A model generated the notes under the pieces. That model was not told where the DNA came from, did no database searches, and worked only from the letters and a program-made list of their open reading frames with translations. The position numbers and the translations under genes were made by a program. From positions 136,392,173 through 136,456,172 of the forward strand of contig ML681963.1 of the NCBI GenBank assembly GCA_007922195.1: 64,000 nt of DNA. Reading direction: 5' to 3'. The DNA is from Podocnemis expansa. Lineage: Eukaryota > Chordata > Testudines > Podocnemididae. Shown piece after piece: positions 10,893 through 21,136 of the stretch (positions are counted from its first letter, which is position 1; the number at the start of each line of letters is the position of its first letter).

Positions 10893-12253
10893 ATCATAGA
10901 ATCATAGGGTTGGAAGGGACCTCATGAGGTCATCTAGTCCAACCCCCTGCCAAAAACGCAGGACCACTCCCACTAGATTATCCCAGCCAGAGTTTTGTCC
11001 AGCTGGGCCTTAAACATCTCCAAAGATGGAGATTCCACCACCTCTCTAGGCAGCCCATTCCAATGCTTTACCACTCGCTTAGTAAGAAAGTTTTTCCAAA
11101 TATCCAGCCTCGACCTCCCCTGCTGCAACTTGAAGCCATTGCTCCTTGCTCTGTCCTCTGTTACTACTGAGAACAGCTGGGCTCCATCCTCCTTGGAGCA
11201 TCCCTTCTAGTAGCTGAAGGTTGCTATCAAATCTCCCCTCAGTCTTCTCTTCTGCAGGCTAAATAAGCCTAGTTCCTGCAGTCTTTCTTCATAGGTCTTG
11301 TGCTCCAGCCCTTTGATCATTTTTGTTGCCCTCCTCTGGACTCTCTCTAATTTGTCCACATCCTTTTTGTAGTGGGGAGCCCAAAACTGGACACAGTATT
11401 CCAGATGCAGCCTCACCAGTGCCAAATAGAGGGAATTGATCATATCCCTCGATCTGCTGGCAACGCTTCTTCTGATGCAGCCCAGTATGCCACTGGCCTT
11501 TTTGGCAGCAAGAGCACACTGCTGACTCATATCCAGCTTCTCATCCACCATGACCCCCAGGTCCTTTTCTACAGTGCTGCTACTTAGCTGACTGCTCCCC
11601 AGCCTGTAGCAGTGCGTAGAGTTTTTCTGTCCCAATTGCAGGACTTTGCACTTGTCCTTGTTGAACCTCATGAGATTTCTATTGGCCCACTGCTCCAATT
11701 TGTCTAGGTCTCCCTGAATCCTGTCCCTGCCCTCCAGCATGTCTACCGTTCCCCCCAGCTTGGTGTCATCCGCAAACTTACTGAGTGTGCAATCTAGCCC
11801 ATCATCCAGATCATTAATGAAAATGTTGAACAAAACCGGCCCCAGGACTGACCCCTGGGGCACACCACTCATTATTGGTTGCCAACTAGACATGGAGCTA
11901 TTGATTCCTACATGCTGAAACCGCTGAACTAGCTAGTTCTCTATCCACCTTACAGTCTGAACATCCAACCCATACTTACTAAATTTGCTGACGAGAATGC
12001 TGTGGGAAACTGTATCAAAAGCCTTGCTAAAGTCAAGGTATATCACATCAACAGCTCTTCCTTCATCCACAAATCCTGTCATCTCATCACAGAAGGCAAT
12101 GAGGTTGGTCAGGCATGATTTACCCTTGGTGAATCCATGCTGACTGTTCCTGATCACTCTATTTTCCTCCAAGTGTTTCAGGAAGGATTCTTTGAGAACC
12201 TGCTCCATGATTTTTCTGGGAATTGAGGGGAGGCTGAGAGGTCTGTAATGCAG
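10893..12253 (-). mobile_element. CR1 LINE, 5'-truncated copy A
   Basis: The 3' end lies on the left, with atagaatcatagggttgg and cctcatgaggtcatctagtc in the orientation of a minus-strand CR1. Homology to the plus-strand copy at 21.1-24.2 kb runs up to about 12253, in the reverse transcriptase region around NYRPVSLTSIP. The endonuclease half is missing. CR1 elements usually lack a fixed-length target duplication, and none is evident. The 150 bp between this copy and the PLE at 12404 is unassigned. Confidence 0.9.
10995..12245 (-). pseudogene. CR1 ORF2 reverse transcriptase fragment, degenerate
   Basis: The minus-strand frame encodes the CR1 reverse transcriptase from about the IPRKIMEQVLKE block onward. 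Motif A reads [15 protein letters not shown], the next block [20 protein letters not shown], and motif [10 protein letters not shown], so the catalytic aspartates are present. The C-terminal part, including the [15 protein letters not shown] block, follows. Two in-frame TAG codons break the frame: one after RWIEN (about 11933) and one after IATFSY (about 11205). The 5' half of the ORF, with the endonuclease, is missing. The enzyme would have carried out target-primed reverse transcription; this copy cannot make it. Confidence 0.88.
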
Positions 12254-12403
12254 GTCTCTGGCCAAGAAAGTGACAGCTGAGGAGCCTGGAGCACAGATTG
12301 GGTGCCCTTTTAGACCATGGAAGGGAAGTATGGCTGGAGTTGCCCTGAAATAGCAACTGCCTCTGTCTACAGAAGTAATAAACAATACACTGTATAAACT
12401 GAA

Positions 12404-13425
12404 TTCCAAAGGGGCAGCTGTGTTAATCTAGGTCAGCAAAACAAGCAAGGAGCCCTGCAGCACTTAAAGACTAACAAATTTATTTATTGCTTGAGCTTCG
12501 TGGGAGAAAATCTCACTTTGTAAATGCTTTGAATATGGAAGAACTTACAGAATTGGAGAAATAACTGCAGAGAAGTACAAGTCATGGGATCAGGTCACAC
12601 TGTAACAGCACATCAAAACAGTTGTTAAGATTCAAACATTGGAGAACAGCATATAGAGGAAGATGAGGTCAAATCATCCACTGTAATGAGAAAAAAAATC
12701 CAAAGTCCTTATTTAGCCCCAAAGCAACAGTCAAGTTTGGAAATGAATTCTAGCTCTGCAGCTCCTCTTTGAAACCCTGGGCTATTATTGCTTGAGCACA
12801 GCAATTAGTAAATCGTCAATGGAGTGATCAGGAAAATCAAAATGCTCACCCACTGGTTTTAGAATGTTGTGATATCTGATGTGTCCATTTATTCTTTCAC
12901 ACAGAGACTGTTCTGTTTGTCCAATATATATGGCAGAGGGACATTTCTGGCTCATAATGGCATAAATCACATTGGTGGATGAACAGGTAAATGAATCCAT
13001 GATGGAGTAGCTGGTTTTATTAGGTCCCACAACAGCATCTTTTGTGCAGATACATGGGCAAAATTGGCAGTGTGATTTGTTGCGGAGATATGTGCCTGCT
13101 TTAATGTCTCTGTTGTTAGATCTCCAGTTGCTGGTGAGTATCTGCTTAAGGTTGCGGGGGCTGTCTGTAAGCGAGGAGAGGTCTGTCTCCCAGTGCTCCA
13201 CAGAGTGAGGGATCGTCTTGTAGAATAGACTGTAGATTCTTGATGATGCGCTGTAGGGGTCTGACTTGGGGGTTGTAGGTGATGACCAGGAGCGTTCTGT
13301 TGTCTTCTTTCCTGGGCTTCTTCTGTAGTAGTTGACTTCGGGGTATCTGCCTGGCTCTGTCAATCTGTTTCTTCACTGAAGGAACTTTGTCACTGCACAC
13401 AAATGGGTTACTATGGCTAAAGCTT
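12404..13425 (-). mobile_element. Penelope-like retroelement, 5'-truncated, with GIY-YIG end
   Basis: The left end begins with ttccaaaggggcagctgtg and continues through the same tail seen at many other sites in the window. It then runs without a break through a non-coding stretch (12530-12780) into a minus-strand coding fragment with a GIY-YIG endonuclease pattern. This continuity ties the short dispersed tails to a Penelope-like element. The RT core lies 5' of the truncation and is absent. No target duplication was recognised. Confidence 0.8.
12785..13400 (-). pseudogene. PLE C-terminal fragment: RT thumb side plus GIY-YIG endonuclease
   Basis: The upstream frame (from 13400) reads TLLVITYNPQVRPLQRIIKN, a segment typical of the region after the RT core in Penelope-like proteins. 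The downstream frame continues with NLKQILTSN, then a cysteine cluster (CQFCPCIC), then VIYAIMSQKCPSAIYIGQT and LCERINGHIRYH. The IY...YIG spacing, the following R and the conserved H fit a PLE GIY-YIG nuclease. A frameshift near 13150 separates the two parts. The ORF ends at 12785 in LLIAVLKQ. The nuclease normally nicks target DNA for insertion. The RT catalytic core is missing, so this is a relic. Confidence 0.78.
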
Positions 13426-14884
13426 TCACGTGTTAATGTTTAATGTTTAAATCATTATAAGCTAGATATATTTTAATGTCAGAATGAACTCAGTAAGAAA
13501 GCTAAACTTTTCTGAGAGCCATCCCTCAAGCATATGCACTGTGCACTGCAAGTCAAGATCTGTTTCCATCTGTAGGAAGCTGACAGACTTTAGGCCCTGG
13601 AGGCAGATTAATTTGCCATAGAAACCCTAGCATACACTGGATCTCTTAAATCATAATGCACAGATATTGCATGACCATTTCACTTGTCCTTGCATTTCTC
13701 TTGGTTTTAAAATAAGCAATAGTACATTCTTTATATGCAGTAAGCATTCTTTACCTAAATACTGAGATTTGTTTGGGTCATTTTTACAGTACTATTCCTA
13801 CCTGGGGTATAACTTGATTCCCCACCTCCACCCCCCCAATTATACAACCATGGCATTCTACTTAGCTCTGTCCAGGACATTTACACTAAACTGTTATCTT
13901 GCCTGTCCAACACCAGTACAGACCTTTGAGAGCTTGGGACTCTCAAAGATTTGACAAAGGGGAAGGGCAAGATATGGACCAACTGGAAGGGAAAATGTTT
14001 CATGATGTCTGAACTCCCACTACATAAAGGCCAGGCAAACTGCATGATATATAAATAAAAGGCCCAATCCTGCTTCCATTTCAACAGCAATACTTTTACT
14101 GACTCTAAATGGAAGAAGGAACAGGTTCAAAATACATGGCTTGATCTACCTTCCATTAAAATTAAAGAAAACTATGTATTTTTTCCATAACATCCTTCTT
14201 TGATTTAGCATCTTACCTGCAGGCATTGAATGTGACTGTGTAGTGTGCAGGCTTTTCTTCAGAAACCTAATTAGACTTGAAAGATTAAGAAAGCCAGAAA
14301 GAGTCTTCAGCATCACAGTTGGGCTTTTCTTCCCAAAGAAAATTATGATGGAGTAGCTGCGTTTCATAATTCTGTTTACTTGGTAAACAGACATCACTTT
14401 TTTTTTAAAGCATGCTTTATGTATATATGCAGCATGCAAAGTACCACTAATACCCGGCATGTAACAATTAAATAAATCTACTTAAAAATGAATAATTTAA
14501 AATAAATTAAATTTCTTTTATGCCAACTTTGATTCTCCAAGTGCACCAAGCAACACCCCACCTTTACAGCAAGTTCCCTGTGCTAGAATTCTGTGTTAAG
14601 ATCAGTGCCTCAGTCTCTATAACCTTGATCTTTACTGGAGAAAATGCAAGTCAATGAATTGAAGAAATATCTGCATGGAAATATGAGCAGTTAACCTTGG
14701 AGAAGCCTACAGGATTTTTCTGCCAGGTTTTTGTATGCTGACATTTGGGGTCAAGATTCCATAATACATGTTTTAGATTATTGCATTTGCAATCTGTATT
14801 TACTGTGACATATAGTAGCATGGTATTATTATTCTTGATATCACAATGGAGCCAAAACAAAATCACAAGCCACGCTGAAGGTCC
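13426..14884. other. Unassigned AT-rich non-coding DNA
   Basis: I see no gene or known element. Minus-strand open frames at 14146-14460 and 14651-14866 have no recognisable motif. Confidence 0.45.
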
Positions 14885-14957
14885 ACTGTGCTAGGTGCTA
14901 CACAAACCAATAGCTAGATGCCATTCCTGATCTGAAGGACTGAGAGTCTAACTTAAT
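14885..14957 (+). repeat. Fragment of an ancient interspersed repeat
   Basis: The words actgtgctaggtgctacaca, attcctgatctgaaggact and gagagtctaactta match the arrangement in 39928-40028 and 46628-46835. The family looks like an old SINE/LINE-derived repeat. I cannot name it with certainty. Confidence 0.5.
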
Positions 14958-15090
14958 TGAGCCTCTATGCAGGAAGTTGTTTGTTAAACGTTCTTATTCC
15001 ATTCTAGCATCAGTAGATAGAATTGATAGAAAATGACTGTGCTACATATTAACACACAATCACACATAGAAGAGACAAAGATTAAATTGG

Positions 15091-15400
15091 TTCCAAAGGG
15101 GCAGCCATCTTAGTATAGTAAAGCAAAAAAAGCAAGGAGTCTTCTTGCACTTAAAGACTAAAAGATTTATTTATCGCATGAGCTTTCATGGGAGAATATC
15201 CCACTTTGTCAGACGCTTTGAAGAGGAAGAGCTTACAGAATTGGATGAAAATAAACGCAGGGGAGTGTAAGACATGGGATCAGGTCATACTGCAACAGCA
15301 AATCAGAGCAGTTGTAAGGATTCAAAGTCAATAGAAACAGAAAGAGGGTGAAGTCAAATGACCTATTATAATGTGAAAGGGGGGAAATGATGGTGAATGG
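15091..15400 (-). mobile_element. Penelope-like element 3' tail (longer copy)
   Basis: The segment starts ttccaaaggggcagccatct and includes cttaaagactaaaagattta, tttatcgcatgagctttcat, gggatcaggtcatactgcaa and agagcagttgtaaggattca. It matches the non-coding part of the PLE at 12404-12700 over about 300 bp but stops before the coding region. The longer tail confirms that the short copies are truncations of one element. Confidence 0.8.
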
Positions 15401-15524
15401 TTCAAATACTACTGTTGGGTACTTTTAGCAAAACAGTTTTTGCCAAAAAATTAAGGAGGTAGGTAGATTTACAGGGGGACTTAGGCATCATTCACAAAAT
15501 GGAGGGGGACATGGTGCCCAACCT

Positions 15525-15695
15525 TATACCCTAGAGCACTGATAGAACATTCACCTGGGATGAGGAAATGGAGCTCAAGTCCCTATCCCACCTAATTCAG
15601 AGCAGGAATCTGAATGTGGTTAGCCAACACTACAGATGAGTGTCCAAATCACTGGACTATACGGCATACTGAGGTGGGACTCTCTCAATCTCTCT
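15525..15695. repeat. tRNA-like palindromic interspersed repeat
   Basis: The left half reads like a degraded tRNA-derived unit: agagcactgatagaacattc, acctgggatgag, then gctcaagtccct in the place of a B box. On the opposite strand the right half reads in a similar way: tatagtccagtgatttggac, actcatctgtag. The two halves face each other across cacctaattcagagcaggaa. I recall this layout as a common reptile repeat but cannot name the family. It is not a functional tRNA. Confidence 0.5.
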
Positions 15696-18400
15696 GGCTG
15701 AAGCAAGCCCATTTTGTATTATACATGCACTGCAGCAGGGACTGAAACAAGAATGTTCCTCTCCCACTTAAGTGTCCTTACTATGAAGGATACAGAGTCA
15801 TTCTCTCTTTCTCTAGGCCAAGGAATATTTTAGGTGTACAATTCAGCCAGTGAATTTAAAAGAAGTCATTAATTGCACAAGTATGACTGATATCGGTGAA
15901 AGTTCCACTGGGAAGGCAGCATACACCTACACTTATCATGTGGCCCAAGTATGCAGTGTTGTTGTAGCTAGGTCAGTCCCAGGGTGTTAGAGAGAGAAGA
16001 TGAGTGAGAAAGGAATCAGTCCTCAGAACAGAATGAGTCTGATATACCTGTGCTAAATGCACTGAATGTGGGTAGAGGTAAGCTGCAATTCTAGTCTATT
16101 GGCAGGAAACTAAGGAAATATGGACGCAATTTAAGAGTTTCTAAAAAAGTATAATGTAGTTCTGTGCCTGCGTGGTCAGCCTCATGCTCCCCAAAAAGAG
16201 AAAGGCTATTTGAGCATAATCAAACAGTGGCATACACTTATGGGGAAGCTACAACCATGGCAGGATTAGATGCTCCAGGCTGGTGACAGATGAAAAAGGA
16301 CAACTAACAAATGGAAGTTTAATAACCATCACAAGCAAGAGCTACAGCAGATGAGGTGGCTTTCTCCACAACAGGGTAGCAGAGAGAATTCAGAGAACAT
16401 GTTGAGTTTCAATATCATATAATATTAAAGTAAAGTAGAGGTAACCAAAAGAAAAAGTGGGACAACTTTACGACTACCAAATGCACATGGCTGCTGCATA
16501 TAAAAGGCCAAGTTCACTATAGCTAGTACTAGATTGCTGGAAAGGCTAAGCAGCTCAGTAGGTGCTGCTGGGTGCTCAAAACTTTGAAAAGCTGGCCACT
16601 TCACTTAGAGGCCTACTATGGCACCTAAGACTGGTTAAAAACAAACAAACAAAAAACTACAGCATGGAAAAGGAAAGGTGGTTTTGTACTTATATATCCG
16701 ACAGTCTGCCTTTTCCAAGCTCCCCCAGCTCACTCAGGACTTATCAAAATGTAGTAACACTCCATCCTTCTCCTTTATCTGATTTCAGCAACAGAGTGGC
16801 AAGAGTACATAAGAAAACAATCACTCAGTAAGCTCAACTTTGGAAAAATACACATAGGGGTTTCCTGTAAAGCTAAGGGCTACTGGTAGAGGAAACTCAA
16901 CTGCTATGGAGCTCTACTTTGCAGAGCATCCAAAAGGTCTGATGTTTTTCTTAGCTTTAGAACCTATGCACTCGTCACTCTTCGCACACTCCCCATCTTT
17001 CTGCACTGCCCTGGTATCTCCCCATCCACTCTTCTGCTATCTTCTTCTGAGTGAGAAATGACTAGTTACACATAAGCACATCACATGCACACATTCAGCA
17101 GGTGGCAGAAACTCTGGTTGGATAGCCTGTGGGCCTGGATCATTATAAACTGATGCTCTCAGACTGCAAACCATGTTCATTCTATACTCCCTGCAGTGAC
17201 AAGGAACTCAAACTTTAATATTAAATACTATATATGGTATCACTGCTTGAGTAGTAGACTTGGAAACTCTTTGAAATGCAACAAATTGTACTTTCTCTAA
17301 AGCTTTAAAAACACAAAAGAAGATGCTTTAATGGTGTCATATAACTGTTTGGTAAAAGCACCACTATTTGTTAGTGCTGTATATCAGGTACCTGAGTATT
17401 AAACTACTTCAGTTAAAAAAAGAAAAATGCAGTGGCAGTGAAATATCCTAGCATGTCTAGTGCGGTCTGGTATGCATCACTCAGCAGAGATGCAGAGAAA
17501 AGAGAATTTCAGAGAGGAGATAAGGCCTCGCCAACTGTTTCATTCAATTGTGCAGGTAAAAGGAGGCCTCGCAGAAGTTTAAAGGCAGAAGAGGAGAGAC
17601 AGATAAGAGATTGGGGGAGGGTCCCAGTGGAGAAAAGAAGCATTAAAGAAGGGAAGCATGAGAGAGAGAGAGAAATCAAACAGACAGGGACAGGGACAGA
17701 ATCAAGGGACAAACATACAGGTCACAGCTAGATTTCCTGGGGAGAAAGCTGCAGAATGCAGAAACAGCACAGCACCACCACAGCCTTCTTAAGGAGTATT
17801 GCTTCATGCACCTACTGCAGCAGATACAAGCAATCTTTTCTCCATAGCAACAAGCTAGTTAAAAGCTGAACTGAAGACTGAAGCATCAGTAATAAAAACA
17901 GCTAATCTAAAACAACAAAGCTTGTTGTGTCTATTGTAAGGCCCAGATCTTGAGCACACAAAACAGCCTTTGTTTATCTTGATATGAAATTTCACAGAAA
18001 GCTCCCACACATTACTGCAACATGAGCCATTCACAGCTTCCTTCTTTTCCCCTCTGCTCTTTCTTAAGTCTGAAAATTGTTGCCTTTTGCAAAACAGTTC
18101 CCAGATTCCATGAATGTGTAAATAGCTCCTTGTTCCTTATATGGTATCTCAGGGCAATGAGGGAGTTACATTCACATTCTGTAGCACAGCCTCATCATCT
18201 CCTTTCCCCTGAATCTGGGCCCAAGTGCCAATTTTTTTTACTTAAGGTACAGTCATGAACTCAGAAGGGGTCACGGTCTGATTATATCCCTTGTTCCTTC
18301 TGTTCTGCTTACACTTACTTTTACCCAGGACTTCTCAGATGTCTGTAGCGTCACTGCCTAGTAAAAGCACTGAGATGATTCCCCAGCACAGCTGTTGAAA
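15696..18400. other. Unassigned AT-rich non-coding DNA
   Basis: I see no gene or identified element. A purine-rich stretch with short GA repeats lies near 17560-17710 and creates a chance open frame. An acaaacaaacaaacaaaaaa run sits near 16642. Confidence 0.45.
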
Positions 18401-18406
18401 CTATAT

Positions 18407-18793
18407 AACTATGTTTACACTGGCAAGTTAGTTTCAATCAAAGTTTAATTTGAACTAACTTATTATCTGTCTACACTAAGCTTTCATTAGTTCAAACTAA
18501 GAAATCCCTTAGTTCGAAATAATGAATGCTTAGTTCAAACTAGTAAAACCTGCTGGTTAGTTTAAATGAAGGACTATGTAGACCAGGACTAAGCCTTAGT
18601 TTGAACTTAGTAAGTTCGAACTAAGTGCAGTTAGTTCGAGTTAACAACGTTGACTAGTTTGAACTACCATTAGTTCAAACTAGTCCACATTATTAATTCG
18701 AACTAATAAGTTTCAGGTTACTTCGAACTAACCTTGAACTTCATAGTTCGAAGTAACAAATTTGAACTAACTTTTCCTAATGTAGACATAGCC
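18407..18793. mobile_element. TTCGAA-rich MITE with terminal inverted repeats
   Basis: The left end reads aactatgtttacactggcaa. The right end, read in reverse complement, is ggctatgtctacattagg, so the termini are inverted repeats. The body is made almost entirely of variants of the palindrome TTAGTTCGAACTAA in both orientations. A possible 3-bp duplication, tat, lies at 18404-18406 and 18794-18796. There is no coding capacity. It is a non-autonomous DNA transposon; the superfamily is uncertain because the duplication is so short. Confidence 0.7.
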
Positions 18794-18796
18794 TAT

Positions 18797-20046
18797 GAGA
18801 CCACTCATCTCCAAAGCACCCTAGTAACGTGAACAAAGAATTCTATGGTGCATCAGGATTATCTGAAAGATCACCATGCTTTATTTGGATATGTTGTGCT
18901 GAAAAAACCATCAATTCAAAATATAACAGAGATCATTCAGTCCTGGCCTGGATGTAGCTTAGTAGTTCCATGTCAAAATGCCACTCATTGCTCCCTAAAA
19001 GCAATGATAAAACAAATAAAAGGGTAGGGCTTTCAAGACAATTTGATCCTTACAAGGAGCTAATAAAACAGTGGATGAACCCTCTCCTGATTTTCTTTAC
19101 AGCAGTGAAAGGTGCTGAAGCACAGCGTGTTCATACACCTAATAATTAATAGCCATTCTGGCTACCACTAAGCTAAACAATAAATCTACAGATGGGATTT
19201 TCTGCTTTCTTTCTGTAAAAAAAAATATATAGCAAGTCAAAGAATAAACATGCAATTGAAGAACAGTCATTTAGAACAGATCTAATTTGGCTGATTATAA
19301 CATATAGTGTCTTTCCTATTCAAGGTAGTTTAGTGCTTCACAAACAAGGAGACAGATAACCTGTGCTGTGACTGAATAGGTAAGTCAAACACAGTAAATA
19401 TAAGCACTCAATACATCTCTCAGGGCTTGATACTGCCAGCTGATGATGAAAGAAAGGTGCAGAGAAGCAAAGCACTCAGTGTTGACTCAACACCTGGTGA
19501 GGAAGATTTCTATATAGCATAGAAAAATGTGATGAGTGTTATGCAACATAAGTAAAACTCTAAGCTGGCACTGAAGTGATTATTGAACATTAGTTGTGAA
19601 GTGAGCATGGCTGAGGACGGAGACCAGGTAGTTTGGATGCTGCTAAGAAAAAAAAAAAAAAAAAAAAAAAAGAGGTACACATTGGCCATTTTGATTATTT
19701 TTTGCCACTTCAGTATATTGCTTTACTTAAGTGTATGGAAGAGTTAAAAGTGAGAGGAAAACCTATTATTAGAATTAGCCACAAAAATACTTCCAATGAC
19801 TGCTATGAAACACTATCTCTTGATGCCTTGCAATGTACACTGGGCACAGCTCAGACATAAAAGCCAACCCCAAGGAACTATATTTGTAAAACAATTCTGG
19901 ATTATTTTAGATGAATTATACTGAATACAGAATTTTCAAAAAGGAAACTGAAGTTTGCTACTATAGGTCAGGACTCACTGAAATAACTCCAAGTAATAAT
20001 AAGCATCTTACCTTTGTGACTAGTAAAAGATTGTATAAAGCTATAG
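18797..20046. other. Unassigned non-coding DNA with a poly-A run
   Basis: I see no gene or recognised element. A pure run of about 24 A residues lies at 19648-19671 and could be the tail of an unrecognised retroposed sequence, or a simple repeat. Confidence 0.45.
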
Positions 20047-20915
20047 AGTCTCATGGCACGTTCAAAAACTAACATTCATTTATTACATGAGCTTTTGTAA
20101 CATTCTAGGGTGGGCTAGAATTCATCCATTAGCCCCGCCCTTCAGTGCCTAACAGAGATTAAACCCCTGGACAAAGCAGCTGGAGACTCAAGATCCAGTC
20201 TGTAAAGGGAGTCACACTGAAGACTGCTCAGAGTTCCCATCCCACATTAAACTACTACTCAGCATAAATATCACAATAAATTTTATTAACTGCTAACTTA
20301 ACAAATCTTATCCTAAGAAACCAAAATGAATTTAAACAAAACAATAAGTAACCCAAGAGTCTTGAAGTTCAGGTGGAGTCACCATTATCTCAGTTGCAGT
20401 CTTTGTTCAAGTCCTTGAGGCTAGAGAAGAAAGAAGCTGCAATCTTCTTCTCTGGCTGCAGGAATCTTCACACAAATTCCATGCAGTCCTTTCTCCTCTT
20501 CAACCAGCACCACACAGCCTGTCCACTGGTCAACCAGCTCTCAGTCCCACAACAGAAAACTCAGCTGCAAAATAGTCCAAAGCAGGGAGAAAACATCCTG
20601 CAAGCCACTCCCAGCTCACCTCCTTTCATTCAAGCACCCAGCGCATAGACTCTACAGCTCCCTATGGGTGCTGCTTTCCTGGCTGCTCCCCTCAGGCTTC
20701 TCCCAAGCATCTCACTCCAGCAACAACAGAAACACTTGTGAAGCCTGTTCAATATGCTACCACACCTTATTACCAGAAAGTTCTGGTTTCTGGGCAACAA
20801 AACCTGCCTAGCAACGTAACCCAGCCTTAAGATATCCCTAAAACACATTGCTCCTTGTTAGGCACATGGGTTACACTTTCGTGGAAGAAAGTCCCACTTC
20901 ATCAGACATTTTGAA
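20047..20915 (-). mobile_element. PLE tail split by an LTR-like insertion
   Basis: The left part (20047-20095) reads gtctcatggcacgttcaaaa, actaacattcatttattaca, tgagcttt. The right part (from 20876) resumes ctttcgtggaagaaagtccc, acttcatcaga. In undisturbed copies the word is gagcttt(c/t)gtgggagaaaatcccac, so the 780 bp between the two halves is a later insertion. The PLE may extend beyond 20915 but homology fades. Confidence 0.75.
20096..20875. mobile_element. Solo LTR-like insertion (780 bp)
   Basis: The segment begins TGTAAC and ends GTTACA, giving the TG...CA ends and short inverted termini usual for LTRs. It is flanked by the perfect 4-bp direct repeat CTTT at 20092-20095 and 20876-20879. 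Removing one copy restores the PLE tail exactly, so both ends are fixed by the host sequence. A 4-bp duplication fits gammaretrovirus-like ERV or some other LTR elements. An aataaa lies near 20274 on the plus strand, but orientation is unresolved. No internal retroviral coding sequence is present. Confidence 0.72.
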
Positions 20916-21136
20916 GAATGACTTCTTTTGTAATAAAGTAAGAACTGATACACTATAGAAACTGAATGGAATAACAGAGTAGCTAGAGAGAAAGGCAACT
21001 ATGCAAGTCTTGGCGCCATTTTGACATTCATATAGAAGCAAAAAACAGCAAAAAGTGAGAATATGGGAGATCTGGGGGAAGGGATGGGACTTGGGGGTTG
21101 CTGGGACTGTAACACAATAAATAAAAGAGAAGGTAG

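Noticed and set aside
11207..11893. A host gene encoding a reverse transcriptase domain
   Set aside because: It is part of a 5'-truncated CR1 with a CR1 3' end and two in-frame stops.
17432..17731. Basic 99-codon plus-strand frame
   Set aside because: Purine-rich low-complexity sequence with GA repeats; the charged composition follows from that bias.
19633..19860. Frame beginning with a lysine run
   Set aside because: The lysines come from a poly-A stretch; the rest has no recognisable feature.
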